Part shown: positions 8,317 to 18,751 of the stretch, in pieces
Position numbering within the stretch: position 1 is the first letter of the stretch
Layout: each line of letters starts with the position of its first letter
Origin: Methylorubrum thiocyanatum
GTDB taxonomy: Bacteria; Pseudomonadota; Alphaproteobacteria; Rhizobiales; Beijerinckiaceae
Direction of reading: 5' to 3'
Assembly (NCBI GenBank): GCA_014138645.1
Contig: JACJIB010000004.1
Coordinates: 124,001 to 188,000, forward strand
Length of the DNA: 64,000 bases
The notes under the pieces: model-generated
Told to the model about the DNA's origin: nothing
Seen by the model: the letters and a program-made list of their open reading frames with translations, nothing else
The model's database searches: none
Translations under genes and position numbers: made by a program

Positions 8317-9990
8317 TTACAGGTTGGTGTAGTTCGGCCCGCCCGGCCCCTCCGGGGTGACCCAGTTGATGTTCTGGTTCGGGTCCTTGATGTCACACGT
8401 CTTGCAGTGGACGCAGTTCTGCGCGTTGATCTGGAAGCGGACGCCGTCGCTGGCCGACTGATCCTCCACCCACTCGTAGACGCCCGCCGGGCAGTAGCGG
8501 CTCGACGGACCGCCGTAGACGTCGTGCTCGGAGGTCTTCTGCAGCCCCATATCCTTCACCTTGAGGTGGGGCGGCTGATCCTCCTCGTGGTTGGTGTTCG
8601 ACAGATAGACCGAGGAGAGCCGGTCGAAGGTCAGCTTGCCGTCGGGCTTCGGGTAGGTGATCGGCGTCACCTCGGCGAGGGGCTTGAGGCAGGCATGGTC
8701 CGGCTTGCCGTGGCCCAGAGTCCCGAACAGCGAGGCGTTGGCGATCGAGTTCATCCACATGTCGAGTCCGCCAAGGCCGATCCCGACCAGGGTGCCGTAT
8801 TTCGACCAGAGCGGCTTGACGTTGCGCACCGGCTTGAGGTCGCGCCCGATCGGGCTGTCGCGCCAGCCCTCCTCGTAGGCGGTCAGCTCGTCGCCCTGGC
8901 GGCCGGCGACGAGGGCGTCGAAGATCGCGTCCGCCGCCTGGATCCCGGACAGGATCGCGTTGTGCGAGCCCTTGATGCGCGGCACGTTCACGAAGCCGGC
9001 GGAATCGCCGACGAGGCAGCCGCCGGGGAAGACGAGCTTGGGCACCGACTGCCAGCCGCCCTCCATGATCGCGCGCGCGCCGTAGCCGATGCGCTTGGCG
9101 CCCTCGAACACGTCGCGGATCATCGGGTGGGTCTTGAAGCGCTGGAACTCCTCGAACGGCGACAGGGTCGGGTTCTCGTAGTTCAGATGCGTGACGAAGC
9201 CGACCGAGAGCAGGCGATCGTCGAAATGGTAGAGCCAGGAGCCGCCGCCGGCCTTGTTCGGCAGCGGCCAGCCCATCGTGTGCTGCACCAGCCCCGGCTC
9301 GAACTTGTCCGGCGAGAGCTGCCACAGCTCCTTGACCCCGAGGCCGTACTTCTGGTGGTCGCTGCTGCGGTTCAGCCCGAACTTGTCGATCAGCGTCTTC
9401 GTGAGCGAGCCGCGCGCACCCTCGCCGAACACCGTGTACTTCGCCCGAAGCTCCATGCCGCGGGTGAAATCGTCCCGCGGCTCGCCGGTGCGGGAGATGC
9501 CGAGATCGCCCGTGGCGATGCCGGTCACCGTGCCGCGCTCGTCATAGAGCACTTCGGAGGCCGGGAAGCCGGGATAGATCTCGACACCCAGACCTTCCGC
9601 CTTGGCCCCGAGCCACTTGACGGTGTTCGAGAGCGAACCGACGAAATTGCCGTGGTTCGACAGGAGCTTGGGGAAGAACACGTTGGGGAGGCTGACGCCG
9701 CTGTTCTTGGTCAGGAACAGGAACTCGTCGCGCTCCACCGCCGTCTTCAGCGGGCGGTCGGGATCGTCGCGCCATTCGGGCAGCAGGGTGTCGAGACCGA
9801 TCGGATCGACCACAGCGCCGGAGAGGATATGCGCGCCGACCTCGCCGCCCTTCTCGACGACGACGACCGAGAGCTCCTCGCCCTTCTCCGCGGAGAGCTG
9901 CTTGAGGCGGATCGCGGCGGCGAGGCCGGCGGGTCCCGCGCCGACGATCACCACGTCGAAATCCATGCCTTCGCGTTCGGGCAGCGCCAT
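8317..9990 (-). CDS. etfD: Electron transfer flavoprotein-ubiquinone oxidoreductase
   Basis: The protein has 557 residues. It opens with an FAD dinucleotide-binding motif (DVVIVGAGPAGLAAAIRL), followed by the ETF-QO signatures GAHILSGAVVDP and FVNVPRIKGSHNAILSG. It ends with the 4Fe-4S ligands in YCPAGVYE and NCVHCKTCDIKDP. The enzyme sits on the inner membrane surface and passes electrons from ETF, reduced by acyl-CoA and other flavoprotein dehydrogenases, to ubiquinone. The start at 9990 is chosen because AGGAGG lies seven bases upstream; the ATG at 9996 overlaps that site. It is divergent from the uracil-DNA glycosylase gene. ETF subunits themselves are not in this window. Confidence 0.95.
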   Translation of the reverse strand: MALPEREGMDFDVVIVGAGPAGLAAAIRLKQLSAEKGEELSVVVVEKGGEVGAHILSGAVVDPIGLDTLLPEWRDDPDRPLKTAVERDEFLFLTKNSGVSLPNVFFPKLLSNHGNFVGSLSNTVKWLGAKAEGLGVEIYPGFPASEVLYDERGTVTGIATGDLGISRTGEPRDDFTRGMELRAKYTVFGEGARGSLTKTLIDKFGLNRSSDHQKYGLGVKELWQLSPDKFEPGLVQHTMGWPLPNKAGGGSWLYHFDDRLLSVGFVTHLNYENPTLSPFEEFQRFKTHPMIRDVFEGAKRIGYGARAIMEGGWQSVPKLVFPGGCLVGDSAGFVNVPRIKGSHNAILSGIQAADAIFDALVAGRQGDELTAYEEGWRDSPIGRDLKPVRNVKPLWSKYGTLVGIGLGGLDMWMNSIANASLFGTLGHGKPDHACLKPLAEVTPITYPKPDGKLTFDRLSSVYLSNTNHEEDQPPHLKVKDMGLQKTSEHDVYGGPSSRYCPAGVYEWVEDQSASDGVRFQINAQNCVHCKTCDIKDPNQNINWVTPEGPGGPNYTNL

Positions 9991-10197
9991 CCTCATTCCT
10001 CCTGCGGCCGTTCGTTGGGGCGCTGTCTCACGCCGCTGCGGCCCAATCCATTGTCAAGATGTCTCTCAAGCGATTCCAAGGTAGGAAGGCAAGTCTGTTC
10101 GGGTAGCGGCAGGCCGGCGCAGGGGAACGGAGGGTGCGCCCGTGCGACGATCCGCGGGGCGCACCCGGGCGTTGTCCACAGGGCGCTTCCACGCCAC

Positions 10198-11127
10198 ATG
10201 AATGAGATGACTGCGAACCACGCGGATAGCGACGCCAGGGCCGACCTGATCTCCTACCTCGACTTCCATGTCGAGGCGGGGATCGATGCGGCCCTCGACG
10301 AGCGCCCCCATGACCGTTTCGCTGAGGCCGAGGCAGCCCAGGCCGCTGCCCCGCGGGCCGAACCGGCCCCACGCCGCGAGCCGCCGCCGCGTCGAGAGGC
10401 GCCCCCCGGTGAGGACGCGCCCCTGGAATTTCGGCGCGAACTTCCGAGTCGCGACCCGCCGCCGCGGGAACCCCCCCGCACCTACGGCAACGCCGCCGGG
10501 GCCAAGCCCGGCGAGGCGGCGGACGACGCGCGGGCGCGCGCCGCGCAGATGCAGACCCTGGAGGAGCTGGAGGCGCTGCTGCGGGGCTTCGAGGGCTGCA
10601 CCTTACGCTTCACCGCCAAAAACCTCGTCTTCGCCGACGGCAATCCGCAGGCGCGGGTGATGTTCGTGGGCGAGGCGCCGGGCGCCGACGAGGACCGGAT
10701 CGGCAAGCCGTTCATGGGTCGCTCCGGCCAGCTCCTCGACCGGATGATGGCGGCAATCGGCCTCGACCGGACCAGCGCCTACATCTCCAACGTCGTGCCC
10801 TGGCGTCCGCCGGGCAACCGCAACCCGACCCCGCAGGAGATCTCGATCTGCCGCCCCTTCGTCGAGCGCCAGATCGAACTCGCCAATCCCGACATCCTCG
10901 TCTGCCTCGGCGCCCCCGCGACGCAGACGCTGACCGGAACCAAGGACGGCATCCTCAAGGCGCGCGGGCGCTTCTATCCCTATCGCTTGAGCGACGGCCG
11001 CGAGATCCGGGCACTCGCCACCCTCCATCCGGCCTACCTGCTGCGCCAGCCGGTGCAGAAGCGCCTCGCCTGGCGCGACTTCCGCATGCTGAAAAGTGCC
11101 CTCGACGGGAGCGCCCCGGGCAAGTAG
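10198..11127 (+). CDS. Uracil-DNA glycosylase, family 4-like
   Basis: The protein has 309 residues. The C-terminal two thirds is a UDG domain: motif A GEAPGADEDRIGKPFMGRSG, then ISNVVPWRPPGNRNPT and the late motif LATLHPAYLLRQP. It removes uracil from DNA as the first step of base excision repair. Family 4 enzymes carry a 4Fe-4S cluster held by four cysteines beginning with a CxxC near the N-terminus. Here that region reads FEGCTLRFTAKN with a single cysteine, though cysteines in SICRPF and VCLGAPA remain. A Pro/Arg-rich N-terminal extension of about 100 residues, probably disordered, precedes the domain. The ATG at 10198 is chosen because MNEMTANHADSDARADLISY resembles alphaproteobacterial starts. 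Cluster loss is an inference. Confidence 0.88.
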   Translation: MNEMTANHADSDARADLISYLDFHVEAGIDAALDERPHDRFAEAEAAQAAAPRAEPAPRREPPPRREAPPGEDAPLEFRRELPSRDPPPREPPRTYGNAAGAKPGEAADDARARAAQMQTLEELEALLRGFEGCTLRFTAKNLVFADGNPQARVMFVGEAPGADEDRIGKPFMGRSGQLLDRMMAAIGLDRTSAYISNVVPWRPPGNRNPTPQEISICRPFVERQIELANPDILVCLGAPATQTLTGTKDGILKARGRFYPYRLSDGREIRALATLHPAYLLRQPVQKRLAWRDFRMLKSALDGSAPGK

Positions 11128-11233
11128 GCCCCGGAGCGGCCGGAAGCGGAACCGTAGCCTCCGCGCAGCCATTCTAGAAACCAAGCCCGGAATCCCGATC
11201 AGGCCGGGCACGATGCGGGTGGCGGGAGACTCT

Positions 11234-12139
11234 ATGCGCTGGGACGATTTTCGCGCCTCTGAGAACGTCGAGGACCGGCGCGGCGAAGGCGGCGGTGGCG
11301 GCGGCTTTCCCGGCGGCGGCATGGGCGGGCTCGGGATCGGCACCATCGTCATCGTGCTGCTGATCTCCTGGGTCACCGGCATCAACCCGGCGATCCTGCT
11401 CGGCGGCGCCCAGCAGATGGCCGGCGGCGGGCAGCAGCGCGAGCAGCGGGTCGATCCCGAGACGCAGGCGCGCCGCCGCGAGGCGCCGACCGACCGCGCC
11501 GGCCAGTTCGCCACGAAGATCCTCGGCAACACCGAGGACGTCTGGAACGAGATCCTGCCGAACCAGACCGGGCGGCAATACACGCCGACGACGATGGTGC
11601 TCTACCAGGGCGGCACCCGCTCGGGCTGCGGCATGGCGCAGGCGGCGATGGGCCCGTTCTACTGCCCGCTCGACAAGAAGGTCTATATCGACCTCGGCTT
11701 CTTCAAGGAGATGCAGACCAAGTTCGGCGTGAAGGGCGACTTCGCCTACGCCTACGTCATCGCCCACGAGGTCGGCCACCACGTGCAGGACGTGCTCGGC
11801 ATCCTCGGCAAGGTACAGAGCCGCCAGCAGAACGCGGGCAGCAAGACCGAGGCGAACCAGCTCTCCGTGCGCGTCGAGCTGATGGCCGATTGCCTCGCCG
11901 GCGTCTGGGCCAAGAACTCCAACGACCGCTGGAATTCCCTCGACCAGAGCGACATCCAAGAGGCGCTCAATGCCGCCAGCGCCATCGGCGACGACAAGCT
12001 TCAGGAGAAGTCGCAGGGCTACGCGGTGCCGGATTCCTTTACCCACGGCTCGTCCGAGCAACGGATGCGCTGGTTCATGACGGGCTACAAGAGCGGGCAG
12101 ACCAAGTCCTGCGACACCTTCCGCGCCAGCCGCGGCTGA
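11234..12139 (+). CDS. YpfJ-type neutral zinc metallopeptidase family protein
   Basis: The protein has 301 residues. It starts [17 protein letters not shown], has a glycine-rich stretch (about 20-38), then one hydrophobic helix ([16 protein letters not shown]) and a periplasmic-facing domain. The zinc-binding motif HEVGHH is near residue 178 and a later acidic segment [14 protein letters not shown] supplies the probable third ligand, as in the putative neutral zinc metallopeptidase family (YpfJ/KPN_02809). GGGAG six bases upstream of the ATG at 11234 supports this start over the ATG at 11213. The physiological substrate is not established. It precedes the acetyltransferase gene by 29 bases, so co-transcription is likely. 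Confidence 0.9.
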   Translation: MRWDDFRASENVEDRRGEGGGGGGFPGGGMGGLGIGTIVIVLLISWVTGINPAILLGGAQQMAGGGQQREQRVDPETQARRREAPTDRAGQFATKILGNTEDVWNEILPNQTGRQYTPTTMVLYQGGTRSGCGMAQAAMGPFYCPLDKKVYIDLGFFKEMQTKFGVKGDFAYAYVIAHEVGHHVQDVLGILGKVQSRQQNAGSKTEANQLSVRVELMADCLAGVWAKNSNDRWNSLDQSDIQEALNAASAIGDDKLQEKSQGYAVPDSFTHGSSEQRMRWFMTGYKSGQTKSCDTFRASRG

Positions 12140-12168
12140 TCCTTTCGCCAACCTCGGAGGAGGCTGAC

Positions 12169-12732
12169 ATGGCCGAGACCGCGCGCGAGCGGATGCTCGC
12201 CGGGCAGCTCTATCGCGGCGACGATCCGGAACTGGTCGGGCTGCGCAACGCCGCCAAGCGGCTGCTGTTGCGGCTCAACGCCATGGAGCCGGAGGATGCC
12301 GCGGGCCGCGAGGCGGTGGTGCGGGCGCTTCTCGGATCGGCCGGACGCAATCCGACGATCTGCCCCGGCTTCGCCTGCGACTACGGCGGCAACATCTCGG
12401 TCGGCGACGACTTCTTCTGCAACTTCAACTGCGTCTTCCTCGACTGCGCCCCGATCACGATCGGACATCGGGCGCAGATCGCCCCCGCGGTGCAGATCTA
12501 CACCGCCGAGCACCCTCTCGACCGCGCCTCGCGCGCCGCCTTCTGGGAATCGGCCCGGCCGGTCACCATCGGCGACGACGTCTGGATCGGTGGCGGCGCG
12601 ATCCTGCTGCCCGGCATCACCGTCGGCGACGGGGCGGTGATCGGCGCGGGCGCCGTGGTGACGCGCGACGTCCCGCCGGGCGCGGTCGTGGCGGGCAACC
12701 CGGCGAAGGTGGTGAAGTGGACCCAGGAGTAA
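12169..12732 (+). CDS. maa: Maltose/sugar O-acetyltransferase (hexapeptide repeat)
   Basis: This 187-residue protein has the Maa N-terminal domain ([16 protein letters not shown]) followed by left-handed beta-helix hexapeptide repeats ([49 protein letters not shown]). The acceptor-site histidine is in IYTAEHPLD. The family transfers acetyl from acetyl-CoA to maltose, glucose or nodulation-type sugars (NodL); substrate choice cannot be read from sequence. A strong GGAGGAGG precedes the ATG. It lies 29 bases after the YpfJ-type gene and converges with the toxin-antitoxin pair. Confidence 0.88.
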   Translation: MAETARERMLAGQLYRGDDPELVGLRNAAKRLLLRLNAMEPEDAAGREAVVRALLGSAGRNPTICPGFACDYGGNISVGDDFFCNFNCVFLDCAPITIGHRAQIAPAVQIYTAEHPLDRASRAAFWESARPVTIGDDVWIGGGAILLPGITVGDGAVIGAGAVVTRDVPPGAVVAGNPAKVVKWTQE

Positions 12733-12762
12733 GCGGCCCGGCCGCGGGCAAGTCGCAGCCGG

Positions 12763-13083
12763 TCAGCGCCCGACGGCGACGGAGAGCTGAACGCCGGAGG
12801 CCTTCTGCACCGTCCGCAGGACGCCGAACAGATTGGTCGCAGTCGGATTGCCGGTTGGCCCAAGCATGCGCATCAGGCTCTTTGACGATGTGCCGGTCTC
12901 CTGCGCTAACCGCTCGAAGCCGATCGTCGCGTTGATGTAATCGCGCAGAACGGCCTTGCCGGTCTCGATGTCGCCCGCCAGGAGTTGGTCCACCGCCTCA
13001 GTGAGCAGAGCGTCGCGAAAGGCCGAATCGCGCTCGGCTCGTGCCTTGACAGTCTCCTTGAAGCTGCGCGTCAGGGCCATCAT
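12763..13083 (-). CDS. HigA-like antitoxin (XRE-type, putative addiction module antidote)
   Basis: This 106-residue protein (MMALTRSFKETVKARAERD onward) resembles the addiction-module antidote family. A conserved N-terminal dimerisation half (AFRDALLTEAVDQLLAGDIETG) is followed by a helix-turn-helix (FERLAQETGTSSKSLMRML). Its ATG overlaps the stop of the toxin gene (ATGA), so the toxin is translated first, the order used by HigBA modules. The C-terminal GNPTATNLFGVLRTVQ is typical of the family. The protein would neutralise the upstream toxin and repress the operon. Confidence 0.85.
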   Translation of the reverse strand: MMALTRSFKETVKARAERDSAFRDALLTEAVDQLLAGDIETGKAVLRDYINATIGFERLAQETGTSSKSLMRMLGPTGNPTATNLFGVLRTVQKASGVQLSVAVGR

Positions 13084-13406
13084 CCCGTCTCCCTTTTCCG
13101 GCGCCTGTAATCCGCCCAATGGGCCCGTGCCTCGGCGATGTCGTCCTGTTGCCGACGCTTGGTGCCGCCGCAGAGGAGGATGATCAGCACGTCGCCATCG
13201 CGGCCGAAATACAGGCGATAGCCTGGGCCCCAGGCGATCCGGTATTCCTGCACCCCTTCGCCGACAGGTTTCGCATTCGACAGATTGCCCGCCTCCATGC
13301 GGGCCAGCGCGACTGTCACCTTGGCCGCCGCCTGAGGGCCGAGGCGGTCGAACCAGGAAGCGAACGGACTGCGGCCACCGCTATCCAGAAACTCCCGGAT
13401 CTCCAT
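13080..13406 (-). CDS. HigB/RelE-type toxin (Gp49-like)
   Basis: The protein has 108 residues with the HigB/Gp49 pattern: IREFLDSGGRSPFASWFDRL at the N-terminus, ALARMEAGNLSNAKPVGEGV in the middle, then EYRIAWGPGYRLYFGRDGDVLIIL, and a basic tail GGTKRRQQDDIAEA. Members of the superfamily are ribosome-dependent mRNA endonucleases. The start is uncertain: an in-frame ATG at 13433 would add nine residues, but neither has an evident Shine-Dalgarno; MEIREFLD is the family-like start. The AT-richer upstream sequence (GGTAACTTTCAGGGTAC) probably holds the operon promoter. Confidence 0.85.
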   Translation of the reverse strand: MEIREFLDSGGRSPFASWFDRLGPQAAAKVTVALARMEAGNLSNAKPVGEGVQEYRIAWGPGYRLYFGRDGDVLIILLCGGTKRRQQDDIAEARAHWADYRRRKRETG

Positions 13407-13477
13407 CCAGAATAGTACCCTGAAAGTTACCATTCAAGACAGGGATGGGTGACGAACGGCAAAGTGCCGGCAGGCCG

Positions 13478-14224
13478 CTACTCCACCCGCACCCAGCCCT
13501 GCGGCATCAGGCGCTCCTGCGGCTTGAACTTGGCCTTGTAGTCCATCTTGCGGGAGCCATCGACCCAGTAGCCGAGATAGAGATACGGCAGGCCGAGCGC
13601 GCGGGCGCGCTGGATGTGGTCGAGGATCATGTAGGTGCCGAGCGAGCGGCTGGCCGCCTCGGGATCGTAGAACGAGTAGACCATCGACAGGCCGTCGGCG
13701 AGCACGTCGGTGAGACAGACCGCAACCGGTGCGCCGACGCCGCGTCCGTGGATCGCGCTGTCGGGGCCGCGCTCGCGGTAGACCACGAGATGCGTGTCGA
13801 CGTGGCTGTCCTCGATCATCATCGCGTAGTCGAGCACGGTCATGTCGACCATGCCGCCGTCGCCGTGGCGGGCATCGAGATAGCGGCGGAACAGGGCGTA
13901 TTGCTCGGAGGCCGGACGGTTCGGCTCCGGCGTGCCGATCAGGCCGGCATTGCGCTGGAGGATGCGCCGCTGGCTTCCGGTGATGGCGAAATCCTCGACC
14001 ACGACCCGCACCGAGACGCAGGCCCGGCAGGTTTCGCAGGCCGGGCGGTAGGCGATGGTCTGCGAGCGGCGGAAGCCGCCCTGGGTCAGGATCTCGTTGA
14101 GGTCGCGGGCGCGGCGCCCGACGAGGTGGGTGAACACCTTCCGCTCCTCCTGGCCCGGCAGATAGGGGCACGGGGAGGGGGCCGTGAGGTAGAATTGCGG
14201 GGTGTCGCGCGGATGACTCGTCAC
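13478..14224 (-). CDS. bpt: Aspartate/glutamate leucyltransferase or arginyltransferase (N-end rule)
   Basis: This 248-residue protein has the ATE/Bpt signatures [11 protein letters not shown] near the N-terminus, [20 protein letters not shown], and the C-terminal [20 protein letters not shown]. Bpt-type enzymes transfer leucine from Leu-tRNA to N-terminal Asp or Glu, marking proteins for ClpS/ClpAP degradation; ATE-type transfer arginine. Bacterial members of this length are usually Bpt. The GTG at 14224 gives [13 protein letters not shown], matching the usual N-terminus; an ATG at 14257 would add eleven residues. It lies downstream of the RDD gene on the same strand. Confidence 0.9.
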   Translation of the reverse strand: MTSHPRDTPQFYLTAPSPCPYLPGQEERKVFTHLVGRRARDLNEILTQGGFRRSQTIAYRPACETCRACVSVRVVVEDFAITGSQRRILQRNAGLIGTPEPNRPASEQYALFRRYLDARHGDGGMVDMTVLDYAMMIEDSHVDTHLVVYRERGPDSAIHGRGVGAPVAVCLTDVLADGLSMVYSFYDPEAASRSLGTYMILDHIQRARALGLPYLYLGYWVDGSRKMDYKAKFKPQERLMPQGWVRVE

Positions 14225-14445
14225 GCTCGGAAGGCTCGCCCTCGGGGCCGGCGGCATCGGACGCCGACGCCGCTGTCAATGTAGCGGGATCGCGGCGGCG
14301 CTCAACCGGATTGATGGACCGGGACGGCGGCTTTCCGCCGCCATCCCTTCACCCGAAAGGGGGAGCCCCCCATCGAGATGATCAGGGCGGATCGCCGGTT
14401 GTCCCCGCGACGGCGGGGCGGCGGTCGTGCGTCGGATGCAGGGTC

Positions 14446-14940
14446 TCAATCGCGCACGATGGCGAGGCCGAGCAGCAGGTCGTGACCGAGGCGGCGGTCG
14501 GAGCGGGCGAGGCCGAACACGATGTCGAGGCACCAGAGCAGGAAGGTGGAGATCGCCACGTAGAACAGCAGCGCGTGGATCGCGGCGGTGAGGAAATCCA
14601 CCGGCCGGCCGCTCTCGGGCGCCACCACCCGCAGGCCGAGCATGCGCATGCCCAGCGTGCTCTGCTTGGGGCCGCCGACGGTGATCGCGCTGTAGAGGAT
14701 GCCGCTGATGCCGAGGATCGGGAACAGCATCCAGGCAAAGCCGAAGGTGAGCACGCCGAGGATCGCGATCGCCGTGGCGAGCACCGCCGTGAAGACGAAG
14801 ATGAAGGCGAGATCGAGCAGGTAGGCGACGGTGCGGCCGCCGAGGCTCGCCCGCACATACGGCACGGGGTATCCGCCGGGGCCCGACATCCGCGCCGGGT
14901 CGGTGTAGCCGGGGTGATAGCCGGGCTGAAAATCCGTCAT
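14446..14940 (-). CDS. RDD family integral membrane protein
   Basis: This 164-residue protein has a tyrosine/proline-rich cytoplasmic N-terminus (FQPGYHPGYTDPARM) and an RDD domain. The Arg in ASLGGRTVAYLLDL and the Asp in that helix are the family hallmark. It has about four hydrophobic segments and a conserved TLGMRMLGLRVV loop. RDD proteins are poorly defined and have been linked to cation/proton exchange in some bacteria; the role here is unknown. The start at 14940 (MTDFQPGY) is preferred over upstream in-frame codons. It is followed by about 190 bases with a small GC hairpin before the Bpt gene. Confidence 0.88.
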   Translation of the reverse strand: MTDFQPGYHPGYTDPARMSGPGGYPVPYVRASLGGRTVAYLLDLAFIFVFTAVLATAIAILGVLTFGFAWMLFPILGISGILYSAITVGGPKQSTLGMRMLGLRVVAPESGRPVDFLTAAIHALLFYVAISTFLLWCLDIVFGLARSDRRLGHDLLLGLAIVRD

Positions 14941-15064
14941 GGCCGCCGCTTCCTCGACCGTTGCGTGCACCCCGATGAAGTGGGGAGACGAAGCGGCGCT
15001 GCCAAGGGCAATGTCGGGGGTGCGGCGTGGGAGGGACGACGCCCCGCCCTCCGCTCTCTCCCCG

Positions 15065-15469
15065 TCACCGGGCGCCGGGATCGGCCGCCTCGGCCTCGGG
15101 CGTGGTCAGATAGTAGCGCTTGAGCAGGTAGAGCGAGGCGCCGTTCACCGGCCCCTGCTCGGTCGTCACGGCGGTGAGGTCGTCGGCCGCCCCGAAATGG
15201 CAGACGAGGAAGCGGGTCCGGGTCGCCTCGGCCTTCGGATGGGGGCCGGGGCCGCCCAGAACACGATAATCGACGCGCACGCTGCCGCGGCTCGCGCCGG
15301 CCCCGACCCGCAGCAGGCCGATCTCGGCTCCGGGCGGGGCGAGCGCCGGCACCGCCCGGCGGCAGAGCGTGATCCGGCGCGCGTCGAGCGCCGTATCGCA
15401 GCCGGATCCGGCCGCGAGCCAGAGGAGGAGGGCGCCCGCCAGCGCGGCGCCCCGACGGCCCCGGAGCAC
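15065..15469 (-). CDS. Hypothetical exported protein
   Basis: This 134-residue protein begins with an arginine-rich n-region and a hydrophobic core (RRGAALAGALLLWLAAGSGC). The cysteine could be a lipid attachment site but the preceding residues do not fit the usual lipobox well. The mature part contains three further cysteines or aromatic-rich strands (VRVDYRVLGGPG, RFLVCHFGAADD) and ends GASLYLLKRYYLTTP. I recognise no family. It lies 35 bases downstream of hemB on the same strand and is probably co-transcribed with it. Confidence 0.65.
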   Translation of the reverse strand: MLRGRRGAALAGALLLWLAAGSGCDTALDARRITLCRRAVPALAPPGAEIGLLRVGAGASRGSVRVDYRVLGGPGPHPKAEATRTRFLVCHFGAADDLTAVTTEQGPVNGASLYLLKRYYLTTPEAEAADPGAR

Positions 15470-15504
15470 GGTCGTCCCGCTCGCCGTTCCGGCCGAACCG
15501 GCCC

Positions 15505-16929
<1,425 letters not shown>

Positions 16930-17172
16930 TCACTCCACCAGATCCTCGATCTGACACACGAGGCGCAGGCGCATCACCACCCTGTCGGGCGCGTCGCGCA
17001 CCGTCACCACGACGACGCCCGCGCCACCGAGTTTCTCCGGATCGGCGGCGAAGTCGGCCCCGCGCGCCAGCGCCTCGATCCGGGCGGCGGCGCGGTCGGG
17101 CAGCACCCGGCCTTTCGTATCCGGGACGACGGTCTCGTCTTCGATATCGAAGTAGTAGCGAGGCAACGTCAT
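16930..17172 (-). CDS. DUF6894-type small protein
   Basis: The protein has 80 residues. The N-terminal LPRYYFDIEDETVVPDTKG followed by LPDRAAARIEAL matches the short family now called DUF6894, common in multiple copies in Hyphomicrobiales (PRYYFDI...D..G...D...A). No function is established. A second strand-rich half reads GVVVVTVRDAPDRVVMRLRL. The start at 17172 is chosen because the upstream in-frame extension to 17262 does not resemble the family. It stands alone on the minus strand. Confidence 0.75.
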   Translation of the reverse strand: MTLPRYYFDIEDETVVPDTKGRVLPDRAAARIEALARGADFAADPEKLGGAGVVVVTVRDAPDRVVMRLRLVCQIEDLVE

Positions 17173-17602
17173 CCCTTCCGCCTCGGGCAACACAGCAGCG
17201 TCTACGGTCTCGGCTCGGGTCACGCGACGGCCGACCCCGATTTCAACAAGTGCAACGGCCACTCATGCGGCTCAACAACAAATGCGGTCGCCAACATGCC
17301 TATCGGTCACTCGAATTCCGCGGAGACATCGACCTCAAGATGCATCCGGAGATCGTTGTATCCAGAAATGTATACGTTCGAGGTACCTCCCGGCACGGAT
17401 GCGGCACAGTCCCGGCGGCCGGTGGCGGCGCGCTCGACGGGGCCGGCACGACGCCGCCGCGTTGACGCCCCCGCCGGGAGTTCGTCTAAGAAGCCGCGCG
17501 AGGCTTGCCCCATGGGACATGATGGGTCAGCCCGTCGCCCGGGCGGAGGCGGTCCGCGCGGGGAGCTTGCAGCGGAGTGCGGCGCGGGTGGTGGAGCGCG
17601 GA
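17173..17602. other. Divergent intergenic region, no gene recognised
   Basis: This 430-base gap lies between the DUF6894 gene and the crotonase-family gene. Its middle (about 17240-17400) is clearly less GC-rich than the surroundings and holds ATACGTTCGAGGTACC-like sequence. An in-frame open extension of the downstream gene covers the gap but is Arg/Pro-rich. No RNA gene or clear promoter was identified. Confidence 0.45.
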
Positions 17603-18751
17603 ATGGCGGGTGAGCGCGTGGAGCCGCAGGCGGCATCTTCGCAGGCGGCACCGATCGAACCCGAGATCGTGTTCGAGACCCGCGGGGAGGCGGGGCTGAT
17701 CACCCTGCGGCGGCCGAAGGCGCTCAACGCGCTGACCCTGCCGATGGTGGAGGCGATGCACCGGCAGCTCCGGGCCTGGGCCGGCGATGCGCGGGTCAGC
17801 CGGATCATCGTGCGCGGCGCCGGCGGGCGCGCCTTCTGCGCCGGCGGCGACATCCGCCAGATCCACGCCCTGGGCCGGGCCGGACGCCACGCCGACGTGA
17901 TGGCCTTCTGGCGCGGGGAGTACTGGCTCGACGCCGCGGTGAAGACCTACCCGAAGCCCTACATCGCCCTGATCGAGGGCATCGTGATGGGCGGGGGCGT
18001 CGGCATCTCGCTGCACGGCGACGTGCGGGTCGCGGCGGAGAGCTACAGCTTCGCCATGCCCGAGACCGGCATCGGCTTCTTCCCCGATGTCGGCGCAACC
18101 TACGCCCTGCCGCGCCTGCCGGGCTGTACAGGGCGCTACCTCGCGCTGACGGGGGCCCGGATCGGGGCGGGCGACGCGCTCGCCGTCGGGCTCGCGACCC
18201 ACGCGGCGCGGGCGGCCGATTTTGACACCCTCATCGACCGGCTCGCCGGGGGCGGGGCGATCGCCCGCGCCTTCGAGGGGCTCGACGCGCCCGGGACGGA
18301 GACCGGCCCGCTGGTGGCCGAGCGGGCGCTGATCGATGCCTGCTTTTCCGCCGACACCGTCGCGGAGGTGCTCGCCCGCCTCGACGCGGCGGCGGCGGAG
18401 GGCTCCGCCTTCGCCGAGGCGACCGCGGCGACGATGCGCACCCGCTCGCCGACCAGCCTGACCATCGCGCTGGCGCTGATGCGCCGGGGCGGCGATCTCG
18501 GCTTTGCCGAGGCCATGCTCGCCGAGTACCGGCTGGCCGAGCAGGCGATGCGCGGGCACGACTTCTACGAGGGCGTACGGGCCGTGATCATCGACAAGGA
18601 CAACCGACCGGCCTGGCGGCCCGCTACCCTGGACGACGTCGACGGCGCGGCGATCGAGGCCGCCTTCGCCCCGCCCGACGGCACCGAGCCGCGCTTCGAC
18701 GGCAGCGCGGTTCCGCGCGAACCCGCGCCGGATGCAGGAGCCCAGTCGTGA
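17603..18751 (+). CDS. 3-hydroxyisobutyryl-CoA hydrolase (enoyl-CoA hydratase/isomerase family)
   Basis: This 382-residue crotonase-fold protein has GRAFCAGGDIRQIHALGRAG, the oxyanion-hole segment GIVMGGGVGISLHGD, and the HIBYL-CoA hydrolase signature FAMPETGIGFFPDVGATY. Length and the C-terminal RAVIIDKDNRPAWRP segment fit HIBCH rather than short enoyl-CoA hydratases. The enzyme hydrolyses 3-hydroxyisobutyryl-CoA in valine degradation. The ATG at 17603 (MAGERVEPQ) is chosen; the frame is open further upstream but lacks family similarity. Its stop overlaps the GTG of the DUF6163 gene. Confidence 0.9.
   Translation: MAGERVEPQAASSQAAPIEPEIVFETRGEAGLITLRRPKALNALTLPMVEAMHRQLRAWAGDARVSRIIVRGAGGRAFCAGGDIRQIHALGRAGRHADVMAFWRGEYWLDAAVKTYPKPYIALIEGIVMGGGVGISLHGDVRVAAESYSFAMPETGIGFFPDVGATYALPRLPGCTGRYLALTGARIGAGDALAVGLATHAARAADFDTLIDRLAGGGAIARAFEGLDAPGTETGPLVAERALIDACFSADTVAEVLARLDAAAAEGSAFAEATAATMRTRSPTSLTIALALMRRGGDLGFAEAMLAEYRLAEQAMRGHDFYEGVRAVIIDKDNRPAWRPATLDDVDGAAIEAAFAPPDGTEPRFDGSAVPREPAPDAGAQS

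Noticed and set aside
7933..11127. A 1064-codon plus-strand open frame covering several genes
   Set aside because: Only the part from 10198 is a real gene (uracil-DNA glycosylase). The upstream part is the reading shadow of the peptidase and the antisense of ETF-QO, Arg/Pro-rich without family features.
14318..14350. GGCGGC/GCCGCC hairpin between the RDD and bpt genes as a terminator
   Set aside because: Short stem in extremely GC-rich sequence with no T run; not distinguishable from background.
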